A DNA stretch of 55,606 nucleotides from Thermococcus sp. (GCA_027075325.1 JALTBN010000084.1:1-55606), one strand, 5' to 3'. Positions 8,103 through 20,648 are shown, counted from the stretch's first letter. A program made the numbers and translations. The notes: generated by a model from the sequence alone, not told the origin.

Positions 8103-9713
8103 TCACCTATCCGCGGAATTCCCTTTCACAGAATAGATTCTACGATGAGGATCAACCGGAAAGGTAGTAGTTTTAGGGCCTTCATGTACTTCGAAGTATG
8201 TAACCGGGACAATGTAGCTTCTGTTATCTTTCATATAAAGGAAGGTGCCCTTCATTTTGTAAACTGTGACATCAAACCGCCTGTGAACGGGGTAGGAGTG
8301 AGTGAAGTGAACCCCAACTTTGAATACGGTGGAATTACTTGTGGACATCCCAATAGCGAATCCGGCAACGGGGAGTGCTCCAAGATCATCAACTGAGACT
8401 CCCACGGAGAATAAAGGACTATACTGTGAGCTAGCCTGTATTCCCCAGTTCGTCAGATGGAAATTCCCTGTAAACACGTAGTGTTTGTATTCCTCAAGAT
8501 TTGACTTCTCCTCACCGATCTTTTTGAGGAGGTTTGATCCGCCATCCTCATTGAAGATACCGCCCCACCCCCTTATTTTTGCCCCACCAGAAGCTTTCTC
8601 AAAAGTTGGAACAACTATCGTAAAGAGGGCCTTAGTATCTGTTGGTATTAACCAGCGATGCCCATCATCATCTTCACCCTCTTCGATAAGCCTGAACCTG
8701 ATCACCGCATAATGCCCCACTATCCCGCTCATCACGTAGCAACCATCTGAAGAGAGGTTCCCTGCACCGAAATCCGTATACCTCTCAATCCACTTTCTTT
8801 CCCCTCTCAATGCAAAGAGTGGGCCTGCAGATACCTGCGTCACAGAAGTCCCAGTATTCTCAACACCTAAAGTAGAAAATGAGATTGAAGCTCCTGAGGC
8901 ACTCTGGGTCTCCATGAAAAGTTCGAGACTGCCGGATTCATATCCGTTTTTCTCTCCCCAGAAGTGCATGACAACAATGGGAATACTAGCGTTAATACCA
9001 TAAGAACCGGGTAAGATCTCCTCTGGCTCCCAGTACATACACAACTTCCCACAGCACTGCTTCTCAAAGCGGTCCGGAACCAAGCTCATGATGAACATCT
9101 CATCTTCTTCAGTCTGCCCATTACCATACTCATAAAAATCATCATCCCAAACCGAATCCACACCGATAGTCCCATTATCTCTCTGTTGTTTTAGTGGCTT
9201 CAGATATGAATCCCGGAGCTTTATCATCAAAGGAGACGCTTCAACTCTGGTGCTGTATCCCTTCAAAATCCTGTCCACACGGATGGGAGCCGTGAAGGCG
9301 GTTGAATACAGATGATGGTTGTCCTTCTTAACAGTTCCAAGAAAGAGTATCCCCGGATTAACGGATTCTGGATCAATGCCCATTCCAACCAAGTAATCAT
9401 TCCATATCTCCGAATACTTGAAAAGAGCTTTAAAGTTCATCCTGAACATCCCACTCCCACTGTAGAATCCAAGGAAAACCGGCGTACCATTTGGCAACAT
9501 TCCGATAGCGGTGAACGTACCATAGCCACTTCCGAAGTGTACGGCAAATCTATCGGCCTTGTTAATTATAAGGCCCGAAAGGGGGGATTTGGTGTAGGTC
9601 ACGGTGACCCCGCTGAAACTGTCGGCTGCAACTTTTGTAAAGAGATAATTAACTGAAACACAAAATAAAAATAGCATCAACACAGTGGCTCCAACTTTTT
9701 TTGGAGATACCAT
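8103..9713 (-). CDS. secreted protein, tandem paralogue A
   Basis: About 536 residues. The N terminus is a signal peptide (VGATVLMLFLFCVSVNYLF, cleavage probably after KVAA), so the mature protein is exported. It aligns along its length with the gene at 9934-11556: shared blocks include DRFAVHFGSG, GMLPNG, DPESVNPG, SFSTLGVEN and YVMSGIVGHY. A Cys pair (CCGKLC) near residue 220 is specific to this copy. No known domain is recognised; an outer-surface or S-layer-associated role is a guess. ATG 9713 aligns with the paralogue start; ATG 9719 is possible. Confidence 0.85.
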   Translation of the reverse strand: MVSPKKVGATVLMLFLFCVSVNYLFTKVAADSFSGVTVTYTKSPLSGLIINKADRFAVHFGSGYGTFTAIGMLPNGTPVFLGFYSGSGMFRMNFKALFKYSEIWNDYLVGMGIDPESVNPGILFLGTVKKDNHHLYSTAFTAPIRVDRILKGYSTRVEASPLMIKLRDSYLKPLKQQRDNGTIGVDSVWDDDFYEYGNGQTEEDEMFIMSLVPDRFEKQCCGKLCMYWEPEEILPGSYGINASIPIVVMHFWGEKNGYESGSLELFMETQSASGASISFSTLGVENTGTSVTQVSAGPLFALRGERKWIERYTDFGAGNLSSDGCYVMSGIVGHYAVIRFRLIEEGEDDDGHRWLIPTDTKALFTIVVPTFEKASGGAKIRGWGGIFNEDGGSNLLKKIGEEKSNLEEYKHYVFTGNFHLTNWGIQASSQYSPLFSVGVSVDDLGALPVAGFAIGMSTSNSTVFKVGVHFTHSYPVHRRFDVTVYKMKGTFLYMKDNRSYIVPVTYFEVHEGPKTTTFPVDPHRRIYSVKGNSADR

Positions 9714-9725
9714 TATCATCACCAC

Positions 9726-9900
9726 TAAATGAAAAAAATAATTTAAAAATCTTTCGTTGTATCAAATAACGAAAGTCCCCAGAGCGAAAGCAATGCAAAA
9801 GATCAAGAAGAGAACAGACCCGGACACCAGAGGAGGCAACCATGTCCGATGAACTTCAGGGGTCAGTTGGTATTGAGGTGTTTCTACTGGGCATATAGCC
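9726..9900 (+). other. fossil of the rfcS upstream region and first codons
   Basis: The block GAGGAGGCAACCATG and the codons after it (MSDEL) at 9830-9858 match the rfcS start region at about 11652-11680 (GAGGGGATAACCATG, MPDEL) at 24 of 29 positions. The upstream TTTAAAAATCTT element is also shared. The frame closes after 18 codons. This looks like a by-product of the duplication that made paralogues A and B: the copied unit carried the divergent promoter and start of rfcS, which then decayed. Confidence 0.6.
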
Positions 9901-9901
9901 A

Positions 9902-9926
9902 ATCAAATCAAAGGAAAAAAGAGATT
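9902..9926 (-). terminator. oligo-U terminator of paralogue B
   Basis: On the minus strand, eight bases past the stop of the 9934-11556 gene, the sequence holds CTCTTTTTTCC followed by further T-rich runs. Archaeal RNA polymerase terminates at such oligo-T tracts without a hairpin. Confidence 0.5.
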
Positions 9927-9933
9927 TTAAGAA

Positions 9934-11556
9934 TTATCCTTCCCCCGCGCTTCTGTCCAGAGGATACACTGGATGGTGAGAGTTTATCGGGAGCGCCGGG
10001 CCGTGTTTCGGGACTCTGTAGATGTCAACGTACATAACCGGGATGATGTAGCTTTTGTGGTCTTTCAGATAAAGGTACATTCCCTTTAGTTTGTAAGTAG
10101 TTACGTAAGACTTCTGATCGTCGTACCAAGAGTTATAGCTAAAGTACATATCAAGAACTGATGTGTCATTTGATGACATCCCTATTGAAAATCCCGCAAC
10201 TGGTATCATCCCCAAATTATCCACCGAAACACCCATCGAGAACAGAGGGGTATAATGGAGCCCAGTCCAGTGTTGGAGCACATCAACATAAAAATCCCCT
10301 GTGGAGGTATAGTTCCTGTATTCCTCAAAGGTGTCCACGATGTTTTTTACTTTATCAACCAACTCAGATCCATTATTCGCGCTGAATATTCCGTCCCAAG
10401 ACTTTATTCTCGCCCCTTCAAGGGTTTTTTCGAACACGGGAACCGCTATTGTAAAGAACGCTCTGTTGTCGTAGGGCACAACTAACCTCCCTCCTGTCTC
10501 ATCGTATCCCTCAGCGTAGAGTCTGAAGCGCATGACGACATAGTGTCCCACGATCCCGGACATCACGTACGCTTCGCTTTCATTGGGAAGATCTTTCCCA
10601 TAAAGCTGAACAACATGTTGAAGCCATTCACCCTGATCTTTAAGGGTAAATGTTGGACCGGCGGAGATTGGGGTTATACGATCCCCATCGTTCTCAACGC
10701 CAAGGGTTGAGAATGATATAGAAACACCTGAAGAACTTTTAGTATTGAAGAGAGTCCTAACATTCATCGAATCTCTACTATCCACCTGACCCCAGATGTG
10801 GGCTATAACCAGGGGGATACTTGCGTTTATACCATAGGAGAGCACTTCATAGTCGGGTGCCCAGTATAGGCAGACTTCGCTGTTGTAGCAGTCCTGATTC
10901 AGGCGCCTTGGCACCAAATTCATGATGAACTTCTCATGGTTGGGATTTGTGAGAGTTGGTGGGTAATCATCCCAGATTGACTCAATTCCATTGCTTCTGT
11001 TGCCCATTTTCGTTCCTTTTCCGGTTAAACTTTCATTTAGGGGTTTAAGCGAAGACGGGGATAGCTTTAGCATCAGCGTCGATGTAGACACCTTCACCTC
11101 GTAGCCCTCCAGCACTTTATCCACGCGTATCGGAACCGCGAACGCCGTTGAATAAGTGGTGTTACCCTTCCTAACAACCCCGAGAAAGAGCATCCCCGGG
11201 TTCACGCTCTCCGGGTCCACTCCCATGCGGGTTAGATGCTCCTCCCAGATTTTAGAGTAGGCAAGAACAGCCTTCATGCTCACGTGAAAGCTCCCATCCC
11301 CATGGTAGTAGCCGAGGAAAACGGGGCTCCCATTGGGCAGCATCCCGACTGCCGTGAAGGTTCCCGTGCCTGAGCCAAAGTGAACGGCAAAGCGGTCCCC
11401 CTTGTTAACCAGGAACTTCGAAAACACTGACTTACTGTACCTAACCTGGACTCCCTGAAAGTTGTCCGCCGCTACTTTTAGCGAAAACTGGTTCACTGCC
11501 ATTGCAAATAAAAACAAAACCAAAATTGCCACCGTTATTTTTTTATATATTCTCAT
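9934..11556 (-). CDS. secreted protein, tandem paralogue B
   Basis: 540 residues with an N-terminal signal peptide (ITVAILVLFLFAMAVNQF, mature protein from about residue 30). It is the clear paralogue of the gene downstream on the same strand, sharing order and spacing of conserved blocks over the whole length and differing mostly in loops. The ATG is preceded by GGTGGTGAC at good spacing. It is transcribed divergently from rfcS, from a shared AT-rich intergenic region of about 100 bases. Function is unknown; the protein is probably extracellular. Confidence 0.87.
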   Translation of the reverse strand: MRIYKKITVAILVLFLFAMAVNQFSLKVAADNFQGVQVRYSKSVFSKFLVNKGDRFAVHFGSGTGTFTAVGMLPNGSPVFLGYYHGDGSFHVSMKAVLAYSKIWEEHLTRMGVDPESVNPGMLFLGVVRKGNTTYSTAFAVPIRVDKVLEGYEVKVSTSTLMLKLSPSSLKPLNESLTGKGTKMGNRSNGIESIWDDYPPTLTNPNHEKFIMNLVPRRLNQDCYNSEVCLYWAPDYEVLSYGINASIPLVIAHIWGQVDSRDSMNVRTLFNTKSSSGVSISFSTLGVENDGDRITPISAGPTFTLKDQGEWLQHVVQLYGKDLPNESEAYVMSGIVGHYVVMRFRLYAEGYDETGGRLVVPYDNRAFFTIAVPVFEKTLEGARIKSWDGIFSANNGSELVDKVKNIVDTFEEYRNYTSTGDFYVDVLQHWTGLHYTPLFSMGVSVDNLGMIPVAGFSIGMSSNDTSVLDMYFSYNSWYDDQKSYVTTYKLKGMYLYLKDHKSYIIPVMYVDIYRVPKHGPALPINSHHPVYPLDRSAGEG

Positions 11557-11662
11557 TGGCTGTCACCACCACATAGAAAAAAAAAGAGTTTAAAAATCTT
11601 GTGTTGCAAATAGAGCACAAAAAGATTAAGAGGCGTGGAACGTATAGAGTGAGGGGATAACC

Positions 11663-12643
11663 ATGCCCGATGAACTCCACGAGATTAAAGTCCTCGAAAA
11701 GCCCTGGGTCGAGAAATACCGCCCGGAGAGACTCGATGACATAGTCGGTCAAGCTCACATAGTCAAGCGCCTTAAGCACTATGCCAAAACAGGCTCGATG
11801 CCGCATCTGCTCTTCGCAGGGCCTCCTGGCGTCGGGAAGACAACTGCAGCTTTGGCCTTAGCGCGAGAACTCTTTGGAGAGAACTGGCGTCACAACTTTT
11901 TAGAACTGAACGCGAGCGACGAGCGCGGCATAAACGTCATCCGTGAGAAGGTGAAGGAGTTCGCCAGGACGAAGCCGATAGGAAGCGCGAGCTTCAAAAT
12001 AATCTTCCTCGACGAGGCCGACGCTCTAACCCAGGACGCCCAGCAGGCCCTCAGGAGGACCATGGAGATGTTCTCGAACAACGTGCGCTTTATCCTTTCC
12101 TGCAATTATAGCTCAAAGATCATCGAGCCGATTCAGTCAAGATGTGCTATCTTCCGCTTCAGACCGCTGAACGACGACGCCATAGCGGAGCGCATCAGGT
12201 ACATCGCCGAGAACGAGGGGCTCGAGCTCACGGAGGAGGGGATTCAGGCAATACTCTACGTGGCTGAGGGCGACATGAGGCGCGCGATAAACGTCCTTCA
12301 GGCGGCGGCGGCACTAGACACCGCGATAACAGACGAGAACGTCTTCCTCGTTGCCAGCAGGGCGAGGCCGGAGGATGTGCGCGAGATGATGACCTTAGCT
12401 TTAGAGGGCAACTTCCTCAAGGCGAGGGACAAGCTCAGGGACATACTCCTCAAGCAGGGCCTCAGCGGAGAGGATGTCCTCATCCAGATGCACAAGGAGG
12501 TCTTCAACCTGCCCATCCCTGAGGACAGGAAGGTCGCCCTCGCCGACAGGATAGGGGAGTATAACTTCAGGCTCGTTGAAGGGGCCAACGAGATGATACA
12601 GCTTGAGGCGCTCCTGGCTCAGTTCACCATAATGGGCAAGTGA
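11663..12643 (+). CDS. rfcS: replication factor C small subunit
   Basis: Clamp-loader AAA+ subunit that with RfcL opens the PCNA ring at primer-template junctions. 326 residues: Walker A GPPGVGKT at 53-60, Walker B FLDEAD at 115-120, and the SRC arginine-finger motif at 159-161. The Pyrococcus furiosus homologue carries an intein at the Walker A site; this copy is continuous, so it is intein-free. The stop lies six bases before the rfcL ATG. Confidence 0.97.
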   Translation: MPDELHEIKVLEKPWVEKYRPERLDDIVGQAHIVKRLKHYAKTGSMPHLLFAGPPGVGKTTAALALARELFGENWRHNFLELNASDERGINVIREKVKEFARTKPIGSASFKIIFLDEADALTQDAQQALRRTMEMFSNNVRFILSCNYSSKIIEPIQSRCAIFRFRPLNDDAIAERIRYIAENEGLELTEEGIQAILYVAEGDMRRAINVLQAAAALDTAITDENVFLVASRARPEDVREMMTLALEGNFLKARDKLRDILLKQGLSGEDVLIQMHKEVFNLPIPEDRKVALADRIGEYNFRLVEGANEMIQLEALLAQFTIMGK

Positions 12644-12648
12644 TAGCT

Positions 12649-14169
12649 ATGCCGAGGGAAGTGCCCTGGGTCGAGAAGTACAGGCCGAGAAGGCTGGCCG
12701 AGATAGTCAACCAGACCAAGGCCATCGAGCAGGTTAAGGCCTGGGTCGAGGCGTGGCTGGCCGGTAAACCGCCGAAGAAGAAGGCTTTAATCCTCGCCGG
12801 CCCGCCCGGGAGCGGGAAAACAACCACAGTCTATGCCCTCGCCCGCGAGTACGGCTTCGAGGTAGTCGAGCTGAACGCGAGCGACGAGAGAACCTACGAG
12901 AAGATAGAGCGCTACGTTCAAGCGGCTTACACAATGGACATCCTGGGGAAGCACAGGAAGCTCATCTTTCTTGACGAGGCGGACAACATAGAGCCGAGCG
13001 GGGCTAAAGAGATAGCCAAGCTCATCGACAGGGCTAGGAATCCGATAATAATGGCCGCCAACCACTACTGGGAGGTCCCGAGGGAGATAAGGGCCAAGGC
13101 CCAGATAGTCGAGTACAAGCGCCTCACCCAGAGGGATATAATCAAGGCCCTTGTGAGGATACTCCACATAGAAAAGACCACGGTTCCCAAGGAGGTTCTC
13201 TACGACATAGCCAAGCACGCGGGCGGCGATCTGAGGGCGGCAGTAAACGACCTCCAGACCGTCGTGACGGGTGGAGTTGAGGACGCCCACGAGATCCTGG
13301 CCTACCGCGACACCGAGAAGAGCGTCTTTCAGGCACTGGCGCAGGTCTTCGCCACCGACAACGCCAAGAAGGCAAAGATGGCCACCCTCGGCGTCGACAT
13401 GTTCCCCCACGAGCTTCTCCAGTGGATAGACGAGAACGTCCCCTACGTCTATTATCGGCCCGAGGACATAGCGAGGGCCTACGAGGCGATAAGCAGGGCC
13501 GACATATACCTCGGAAGGGCGCAGAGGACCGGAGCGTATTCCCTCTGGAAGTACGCGACCGACATGATGACGGCCGGTGTTGCGGTAGCTGGCGTCAAGA
13601 AGAAGGGCTTCGTCAGGATCTACCCGCCGAAGACGATAAAGCTCCTCACAGAGAGCAAGACGGAGAGAACCCTGAGGGACTCGGTGGTCAAGAAGATAAT
13701 GAAAGAGATGCACATGGCCAAGCTCGAGGCTTTGGAGACCCTCAACTACCTCAAAGCCATCTTCGAGAACAACCCCGACGTTGCGGCCCACTTCGTCGTC
13801 TACCTCGACCTCGACCTCAAGGAGGTCGAGTTCATCGTGGGGGACAAGGAGAAGGCCAAGACGATATGGGCCAAGAGCATGAACATCGAGAAGAAGCTGA
13901 AGAGGGAGGGCGAGCTTGAGGCTAGGGCCAGAGAAGCCGGGAGAGGGCTCGAAGAGGTTGAGGCGGCCGCAGAGGAAGAAGAGGTAGAGGAAGCCGAAAG
14001 GGAGACCGAAGAAGCTGGGGAAGAGACGGAGGAAGAGGAGATAAGCGAGGAGGAGCTTGAGAAGGCGGAGGAGGAAATAGAGCCGGTCGGAAAGGATGAG
14101 TCGGAGAAGATAGACAGGCCGAAGAAGAAGGGCAAGCAGGCGACGCTGTTCGACTTTTTGAAGAAGTGA
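12649..14169 (+). CDS. rfcL: replication factor C large subunit
   Basis: Large clamp-loader subunit, 506 residues from ATG 12649 ([11 protein letters not shown]); an in-frame GTG at 12640 overlaps rfcS and is less likely. Walker [10 protein letters not shown] lies near residues 46-54 and Walker B FLDEAD near 105-110. The C terminus has a long Glu-rich linker of about 70 residues followed by a PCNA-interacting box QATLFDFL starting at Gln497. The linker explains the simple GAG/GAA codon repeats seen at 13960-14090. Confidence 0.97.
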   Translation: MPREVPWVEKYRPRRLAEIVNQTKAIEQVKAWVEAWLAGKPPKKKALILAGPPGSGKTTTVYALAREYGFEVVELNASDERTYEKIERYVQAAYTMDILGKHRKLIFLDEADNIEPSGAKEIAKLIDRARNPIIMAANHYWEVPREIRAKAQIVEYKRLTQRDIIKALVRILHIEKTTVPKEVLYDIAKHAGGDLRAAVNDLQTVVTGGVEDAHEILAYRDTEKSVFQALAQVFATDNAKKAKMATLGVDMFPHELLQWIDENVPYVYYRPEDIARAYEAISRADIYLGRAQRTGAYSLWKYATDMMTAGVAVAGVKKKGFVRIYPPKTIKLLTESKTERTLRDSVVKKIMKEMHMAKLEALETLNYLKAIFENNPDVAAHFVVYLDLDLKEVEFIVGDKEKAKTIWAKSMNIEKKLKREGELEARAREAGRGLEEVEAAAEEEEVEEAERETEEAGEETEEEEISEEELEKAEEEIEPVGKDESEKIDRPKKKGKQATLFDFLKK

Positions 14170-14173
14170 TCCT

Positions 14174-16151
<1,978 letters not shown>

Positions 16152-16303
16152 CTCTCACACCTGAGGAGGATAACTTAATAGCTTTAAAAAAACGTTTGGG
16201 TAAACGGTTATGTTTTCATCCTGCTCCGAATTCCGCTGAGTAACAATGGAAAACTAAAAGTAGGGGGACACCGTAGACACCGGCAGGAGGGGAGGGATTA
16301 GGC

Positions 16304-17062
16304 ATGAAAACGGAGAAAGTTAAGAACGCCCTCGGAAAACTTGAATCGCTCCACAAAGAATTTGAATCCAAGTTTCCAGAGCTCTACACCGAGAAGAGCC
16401 TGGAAAGACTCCATGGGCTGGTTAAGGAGCTTTACAGCATAGCCGGGGAGAAGATGGACATCGCAGGGGAACTCTACAGAGAACTGGCACCAGTTAGCAG
16501 GGATGCTGAGGGTGTCATCAAAGAACTCCAGAAGAACGAGCACCAGATGAAGTTCCGCCTTGAGGAGCTCATGAACCTCCTGGCCGGACCACTGGACTAC
16601 GAGGACAAGACGAGGCTCAAGGCAGCCCTCGACAGGCTCGTGCAGTTCCACAGGATATATGACTACACCATGAGGAGGGCAATTCAGGTCGTTGGAAAGG
16701 AAGTCGAGAGCATCGAGTTCATAGAGAGAATGGGATTGGAAAGCGAAAACCAAAAAAAGGTACCGGCCGGTATAATGGAGAGGCTTAAGGGAATTGAAGA
16801 GGTTGAGAGGAAACTTGATACCCTCATAACGTTCACAGGAAGGCTTTACTCTCATCCTGGAGATGTCCACAAGGTCGAGGAAGCTTTAATTGAGTGGCAC
16901 AGGATGGGCCTGCTCTGGGTCGAGGCGAGAAACGTGGAGAAGCTGAGCGGAGTGAGGGAAGCGGGGGAAATCCTTGAAGGACTGGCTCTCATTGGAGTAA
17001 CGGAGAGGAAGAAACGGGGGGGTGAAAGTGTCTACAGACACAGGAGTTTCAGTTCGGGTTAG
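16304..17062 (+). CDS. helical, coiled-coil-rich protein of unknown function
   Basis: 252 residues, highly charged and nearly all predicted helix, with heptad-like patterns over about 1-110 and 150-180. There is no signal peptide or membrane segment. The C-terminal part ([19 protein letters not shown] and after) resembles a small helical module but matches no domain I know. A strong GGAGGGGAGGG site precedes ATG 16304. It overlaps the FAU-1 start by about 35 bases, so the two are likely co-translated, hinting at a role in RNA handling, but this is inference from position only. Confidence 0.7.
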   Translation: MKTEKVKNALGKLESLHKEFESKFPELYTEKSLERLHGLVKELYSIAGEKMDIAGELYRELAPVSRDAEGVIKELQKNEHQMKFRLEELMNLLAGPLDYEDKTRLKAALDRLVQFHRIYDYTMRRAIQVVGKEVESIEFIERMGLESENQKKVPAGIMERLKGIEEVERKLDTLITFTGRLYSHPGDVHKVEEALIEWHRMGLLWVEARNVEKLSGVREAGEILEGLALIGVTERKKRGGESVYRHRSFSSG

Positions 17063-18443
17063 GGGAATATACAGCACTGCCCTGACGAAGCTCTTCCTGG
17101 ACAGGGGCTTCAGGATAGCGCAGCCGAGCCCCAGGGTCGCCGAAAGGCTTGGCATAGAAAGGACATACGGTGAGTTCGACGTTGACGTGTACGACAAGAG
17201 GGACCACCAGGGGGTAATCCTGATAGGAAACGCCGTTGAGACCGTAAAGGCCGTGTTCGAGGAGGAGTTTATCGACGTTCTTTTCCGGAGGCTCCCGTAC
17301 CAGCTCTACGGAATATACAAGGGCCTCGTGGTTAAGAGAGACGAAAGATACGTTTACGTGGACATAGGGAGCGCCATAGGAACCGTCCCGGTTGAGGAAG
17401 GGGAGGGCCTCCACGAGGGGGATGAGGTCCTCGTTCAGGTGAAAAAGCACGGGGTCCTGCCCCAGCTGAGCACCATACTGACAATACCGGGGGACTACGC
17501 GGTGTTGATACCAAAACCCGTCGGTGCCCAGAGGCACGTCAAGATATCCAGGAAGATAAGGGAGAACTCAGAGAGGGAGAGGTTGAGGATACTCGGCCTA
17601 AGCGTTGACCTCGGCGACTGGGGGATACTCTGGAGAACCGCGGCGGCCTATCAGGACTGGAACGTGCTGAAGGACGAGATAATCCTGCTCTCAAAGCTCG
17701 CGGACAGGCTCGGGAAACCCGACCGCTACTCCGCCCCGGAGAGGATAATAGAGGGGAGGAACATATACGAAGTCGAGTTCGGAGGCGGGGCCAAGAGAAA
17801 GCTCGATGAAATAAGGAACAGGGCGGTTCCGACGATAGAAGGTCACCACCAGCTCAAGGCCTACGATGTGGAGTTCAGCTTCGCCGTTGAGGTCGCGGAG
17901 GGAATACTCTCCCAGATACCCGGGCAGAGACCGAAGGTTAACAGGGGATTCTGGAAGGCTCTTATAGAGCACAAGGGACCGAAGAAGGGCTGGCTCTTCT
18001 CCCTTGAGCACAACAAACCTGACGGACAGAGATTCAAGCTCGGACCGGGGGAGATTCTGGAAGTCTCAGGGGACCCACTGAGGATAACCTTCAGGAGGCA
18101 TCTCAAACCAGGAAAGTTCTACGATGGCCTGGAAATCCCGATAGAGCCGGGAGACTACGCGGTAACCGAGATAGAGGCCGGAAAGTGGTGGTTCGTTCAT
18201 AGATACTACGACAGGGCCGGGAACCTCAAGGGCGAGTACTACAACATCAACACACCGGTCGAGATATACCCGGACAGAGCGCGCTACATAGACCTCGAGG
18301 TGGACATCGTCAAGTGGCCCGACGGGAAGAAGGAGATAATCGACAAGGAAAAGCTCAAGGAGCACTATGAGGACGGCATAATTGGAGAAAAGCTCTACCG
18401 TGCCATCCTCCGGATAACGCAGGAGGTCTACGAGAGGGTTTAA
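17028..18443 (+). CDS. fau: ribonuclease FAU-1 (RNA-binding protein AU-1)
   Basis: 471 residues, matching the P. furiosus protein. It binds AU-rich RNA and is reported to process precursor rRNA. The N-terminal half contains an S1-like, RNase E/G-related region ([18 protein letters not shown] near 105-125), and the C-terminal half is a DUF402 domain with [19 protein letters not shown] near 390-408. GTG 17028 is preferred because GGGGGGGTGA precedes it; GTG 17022 is the alternative. The upstream helical gene overlaps it. Confidence 0.93.
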   Translation: MSTDTGVSVRVRGIYSTALTKLFLDRGFRIAQPSPRVAERLGIERTYGEFDVDVYDKRDHQGVILIGNAVETVKAVFEEEFIDVLFRRLPYQLYGIYKGLVVKRDERYVYVDIGSAIGTVPVEEGEGLHEGDEVLVQVKKHGVLPQLSTILTIPGDYAVLIPKPVGAQRHVKISRKIRENSERERLRILGLSVDLGDWGILWRTAAAYQDWNVLKDEIILLSKLADRLGKPDRYSAPERIIEGRNIYEVEFGGGAKRKLDEIRNRAVPTIEGHHQLKAYDVEFSFAVEVAEGILSQIPGQRPKVNRGFWKALIEHKGPKKGWLFSLEHNKPDGQRFKLGPGEILEVSGDPLRITFRRHLKPGKFYDGLEIPIEPGDYAVTEIEAGKWWFVHRYYDRAGNLKGEYYNINTPVEIYPDRARYIDLEVDIVKWPDGKKEIIDKEKLKEHYEDGIIGEKLYRAILRITQEVYERV

Positions 18444-18476
18444 GGCAGGGTTTTGATGCCCGGCTTCTCAGCATCT

Positions 18477-18491
18477 TTTTTTCAGTCTTTT
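18477..18491 (+). terminator. oligo-T terminator of fau
   Basis: Two T runs (six T at 18477-18482, four T at 18488-18491) begin about 35 bases after the fau stop, a normal archaeal terminator arrangement. Confidence 0.55.
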
Positions 18492-18530
18492 ATCTCAGGT
18501 CGCCAGCCTCTTGAAGTTCTCGGAAGATCG

Positions 18531-19250
18531 GTAACCAACTACTACCGGGCCGGGCAGGAGATAACCGTACCGGAGGACTCATGGGGATACATCTGGATCA
18601 GGGGGACGGTCCACTACATTTACTAGGTGGAGTACGCCTGCTATCCCGGCGCGTCCATAGGTTCCCCAGGCTGCAAGCTGACTGGAAACGAGAGGTACTT
18701 TACAAAGATAGACAGGTTCACGGTAAACAGAACGATAAACGGTATCAAATACATTGAAAAAGGCGCGACCCTCCGGAAGCCATCATACGTTCTCCCAAGC
18801 GAGTACATGGAAGAATCAGAGGGCATCAACGCCAGCACAGGCGATTATATATACTTAGCAAGCTTTTATAGGGCCGTATACACGGGGGAGGCCGGGTATA
18901 ACTTCGGCGTGGGAGCACCGGTCGGTGTGATCATCAATGCGTTAACCGGCTTCAGATTGCCCCCCTGGTTCAATGCCCTCGTGGTCGGATTCAGCGTCAA
19001 GGACTCCACGAACTATGCGATTATGGGGCACTTGATAAACAGTGGACCGGATAAAGTGACGCTCTACGCCACGGAAAGCAATTACAAAATGTTCATCCCC
19101 ACGGGAAGACCAGCATGGAAGATATGGGAGCCCGCTTACATCAGTACCAAAATCCCGGTAGGGCTATACATAAAAGTTGAAGAGGGGTCAAGATCCTCCT
19201 CGTTGTCAAGGCCCAAACCTTATACCTCACTCCCAACAGGAAAGCATTAG
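18531..19250 (+). pseudogene. secreted-type protein remnant with in-frame amber stop
   Basis: A single reading frame runs from about 18531 to 19250 and is interrupted only by TAG at 18624-18626. The part before the stop (VTNYYRAGQEITVPEDSW and following) and the part after (VEYACYPGASIGSPG and following, about 207 residues) both look like extracellular beta-rich protein with many Tyr, Gly and Asn. There is no start codon, signal peptide or ribosome site at the left end, where the fau terminator lies. So this appears to be a 3' fragment of a larger gene with a nonsense mutation. The family is not recognised. Confidence 0.65.
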
Positions 19251-19262
19251 AGGGAAACTTTC

Positions 19263-19931
19263 TTATTCACTGTTTACCTCCTCTATCCCCCTCTCCGTTA
19301 TCCTGAAGTACGCCATGAGGCCCTCTGGCCTGAAGCGGTGCCTCTCAAGGACTGCAACCCGAAGGCCCGGCTTTGGGAGCTTGTCAAGCCTCAGGATGTC
19401 TTTGCAGCGGTAGCCAAGGGTCTGTTCCGCGACCGGCCTTGTCCTCTCGCTCCTGCTGTCAAAGTGAACCTGGTTAAGTACCACGACGGGTATCGAGTTC
19501 TTTCGCGCCAGCCAGAGAAGGACCTGAAGCTGTTTGCCGAGCTCAACGTTAAGAGAACGCCAGTCGTCCTCCGCGCGGTAATGGGCGGTGATGGAATCAA
19601 CGACGACAAGACTGAAGTCGCGGGTGACCGCCTTCTTGAGGGAACCTATAACCCTCCTTTGCTCCCTGAAATCTGAGGGGGTAAAGAGAACAAACCGCTG
19701 GAGGGCATCATCTGGGTCGATGCCCCGTGATTCGGCAATTTGGGCCAGCCTCTCAGGGGAGAACCCGCCCTCTGTGTCAACGTACGCGACCTTTTTTCCG
19801 CTGAGAATCCCGGCCTGGATGGCCAAGGTCGTCTTGCCGGTGGCGTAGGCCCCGTAAACCTGGGTCAGAACGCCCTCACCAAAACCGCCGCCCAGAAGGT
19901 CGTCTATAGATTTAACCCCCGTGGAGAGCAT
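19263..19931 (-). CDS. radB: DNA repair and recombination protein RadB
   Basis: RecA-family paralogue of archaeal RadA that modulates recombination. 222 residues from ATG 19931 (MLSTGVKSID). The Walker A is GAYATGKTT, slightly degenerate as usual in RadB, near residues 28-36; the Walker B-like stretch SLVVVDSITAHY follows near 107. The N-terminal helix-hairpin-helix domain of RadA is absent, as expected. The start falls ten bases after the stop of the upstream metallo-hydrolase, so they form an operon. An upstream extension overlapping that gene is less likely. Confidence 0.94.
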   Translation of the reverse strand: MLSTGVKSIDDLLGGGFGEGVLTQVYGAYATGKTTLAIQAGILSGKKVAYVDTEGGFSPERLAQIAESRGIDPDDALQRFVLFTPSDFREQRRVIGSLKKAVTRDFSLVVVDSITAHYRAEDDWRSLNVELGKQLQVLLWLARKNSIPVVVLNQVHFDSRSERTRPVAEQTLGYRCKDILRLDKLPKPGLRVAVLERHRFRPEGLMAYFRITERGIEEVNSE

Positions 19932-19941
19932 GGGGCACACC

Positions 19942-20577
19942 CTAAAACTCCACCTCTTCACAGGGTTTCAGAACCCTGACGATGGCAAACACCCTGTTCC
20001 TCATGAGTTCCTCCCTAAGCTTTTCTGGAGAACCTTCCCCGTAGGTGCCGTAGTGCATTGGGATGACCACTCTGGGCCTTATGTCCTCAACTATCTGAGC
20101 TGCCTCCCTCTCGTTTGCAGTTGAGCGCCCGCTTATCGGCACGAGGAGTATGTCAACCTTTCCTCGAAGGTTCTGGAGGGCGGGGAAGGCGTAGGTGTCC
20201 CCCGTGTGGAAGAGCCTCTTGTCGCCCTCTATGAGGTAACCAAGGGGGTACTGGCTTGAGGGGTGTTCCATGAAGAAGGCGGTAACCTTAACACCGTTTT
20301 CAAGCTCCAGAGTCTCCCCGGCCTCTATCTCCCTGGCTTTCGTCACCCCATCGGCCACGGCCATCATATAAACTGTCTTCGGCCCGATAACTGTGGCATC
20401 ACGAAGTCGTGACAGGAGCTCCACCTTTCCATAGTGATCCACATGCTCGTGGGTTATTAGTATGTAGTCCACATCACCTATCAGATCGTCTTCAACCTCT
20501 GGATAGGGGTCTATCAGAATTTTCACGCCATTCGTCTCGATCCAGAAGCATGAATGACCGTACCATATAACCTTCAT
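19942..20577 (-). CDS. metallo-beta-lactamase-fold metal-dependent hydrolase (UlaG-like)
   Basis: 211 residues with the metal-binding motif THEHVDHYG near 42-50, the later His in FHTGDTYAF, and PMHYGTYG near the C terminus. This is the short UPF0173/UlaG-type member of the metallo-beta-lactamase superfamily, without a defined substrate. It is upstream of radB in the same operon. It diverges from the secreted metallopeptidase gene, the two sharing a 70-base promoter region. Confidence 0.9.
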   Translation of the reverse strand: MKVIWYGHSCFWIETNGVKILIDPYPEVEDDLIGDVDYILITHEHVDHYGKVELLSRLRDATVIGPKTVYMMAVADGVTKAREIEAGETLELENGVKVTAFFMEHPSSQYPLGYLIEGDKRLFHTGDTYAFPALQNLRGKVDILLVPISGRSTANEREAAQIVEDIRPRVVIPMHYGTYGEGSPEKLREELMRNRVFAIVRVLKPCEEVEF

Positions 20578-20648
20578 GACGTCTCACCAACATTAATGGG
20601 GGGAGGTGAACTTAAATATTTCCCCGGTGAAGTTTAGGGTGGTGGAAG

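Noticed and set aside
12787..13791. 334-codon minus-strand frame
   Set aside because: Shadow of rfcL, whose strong codon bias keeps the opposite strand open.
13960..14100. GAG/GAA-rich repetitive DNA
   Set aside because: Low-complexity coding for the acidic linker of RfcL; not a mobile or tandem repeat element.
18624..18626. TAG decoded as pyrrolysine or by readthrough
   Set aside because: No pyrrolysine system is expected in Thermococcales, and the gene also lacks a start and N terminus, so decay is simpler.
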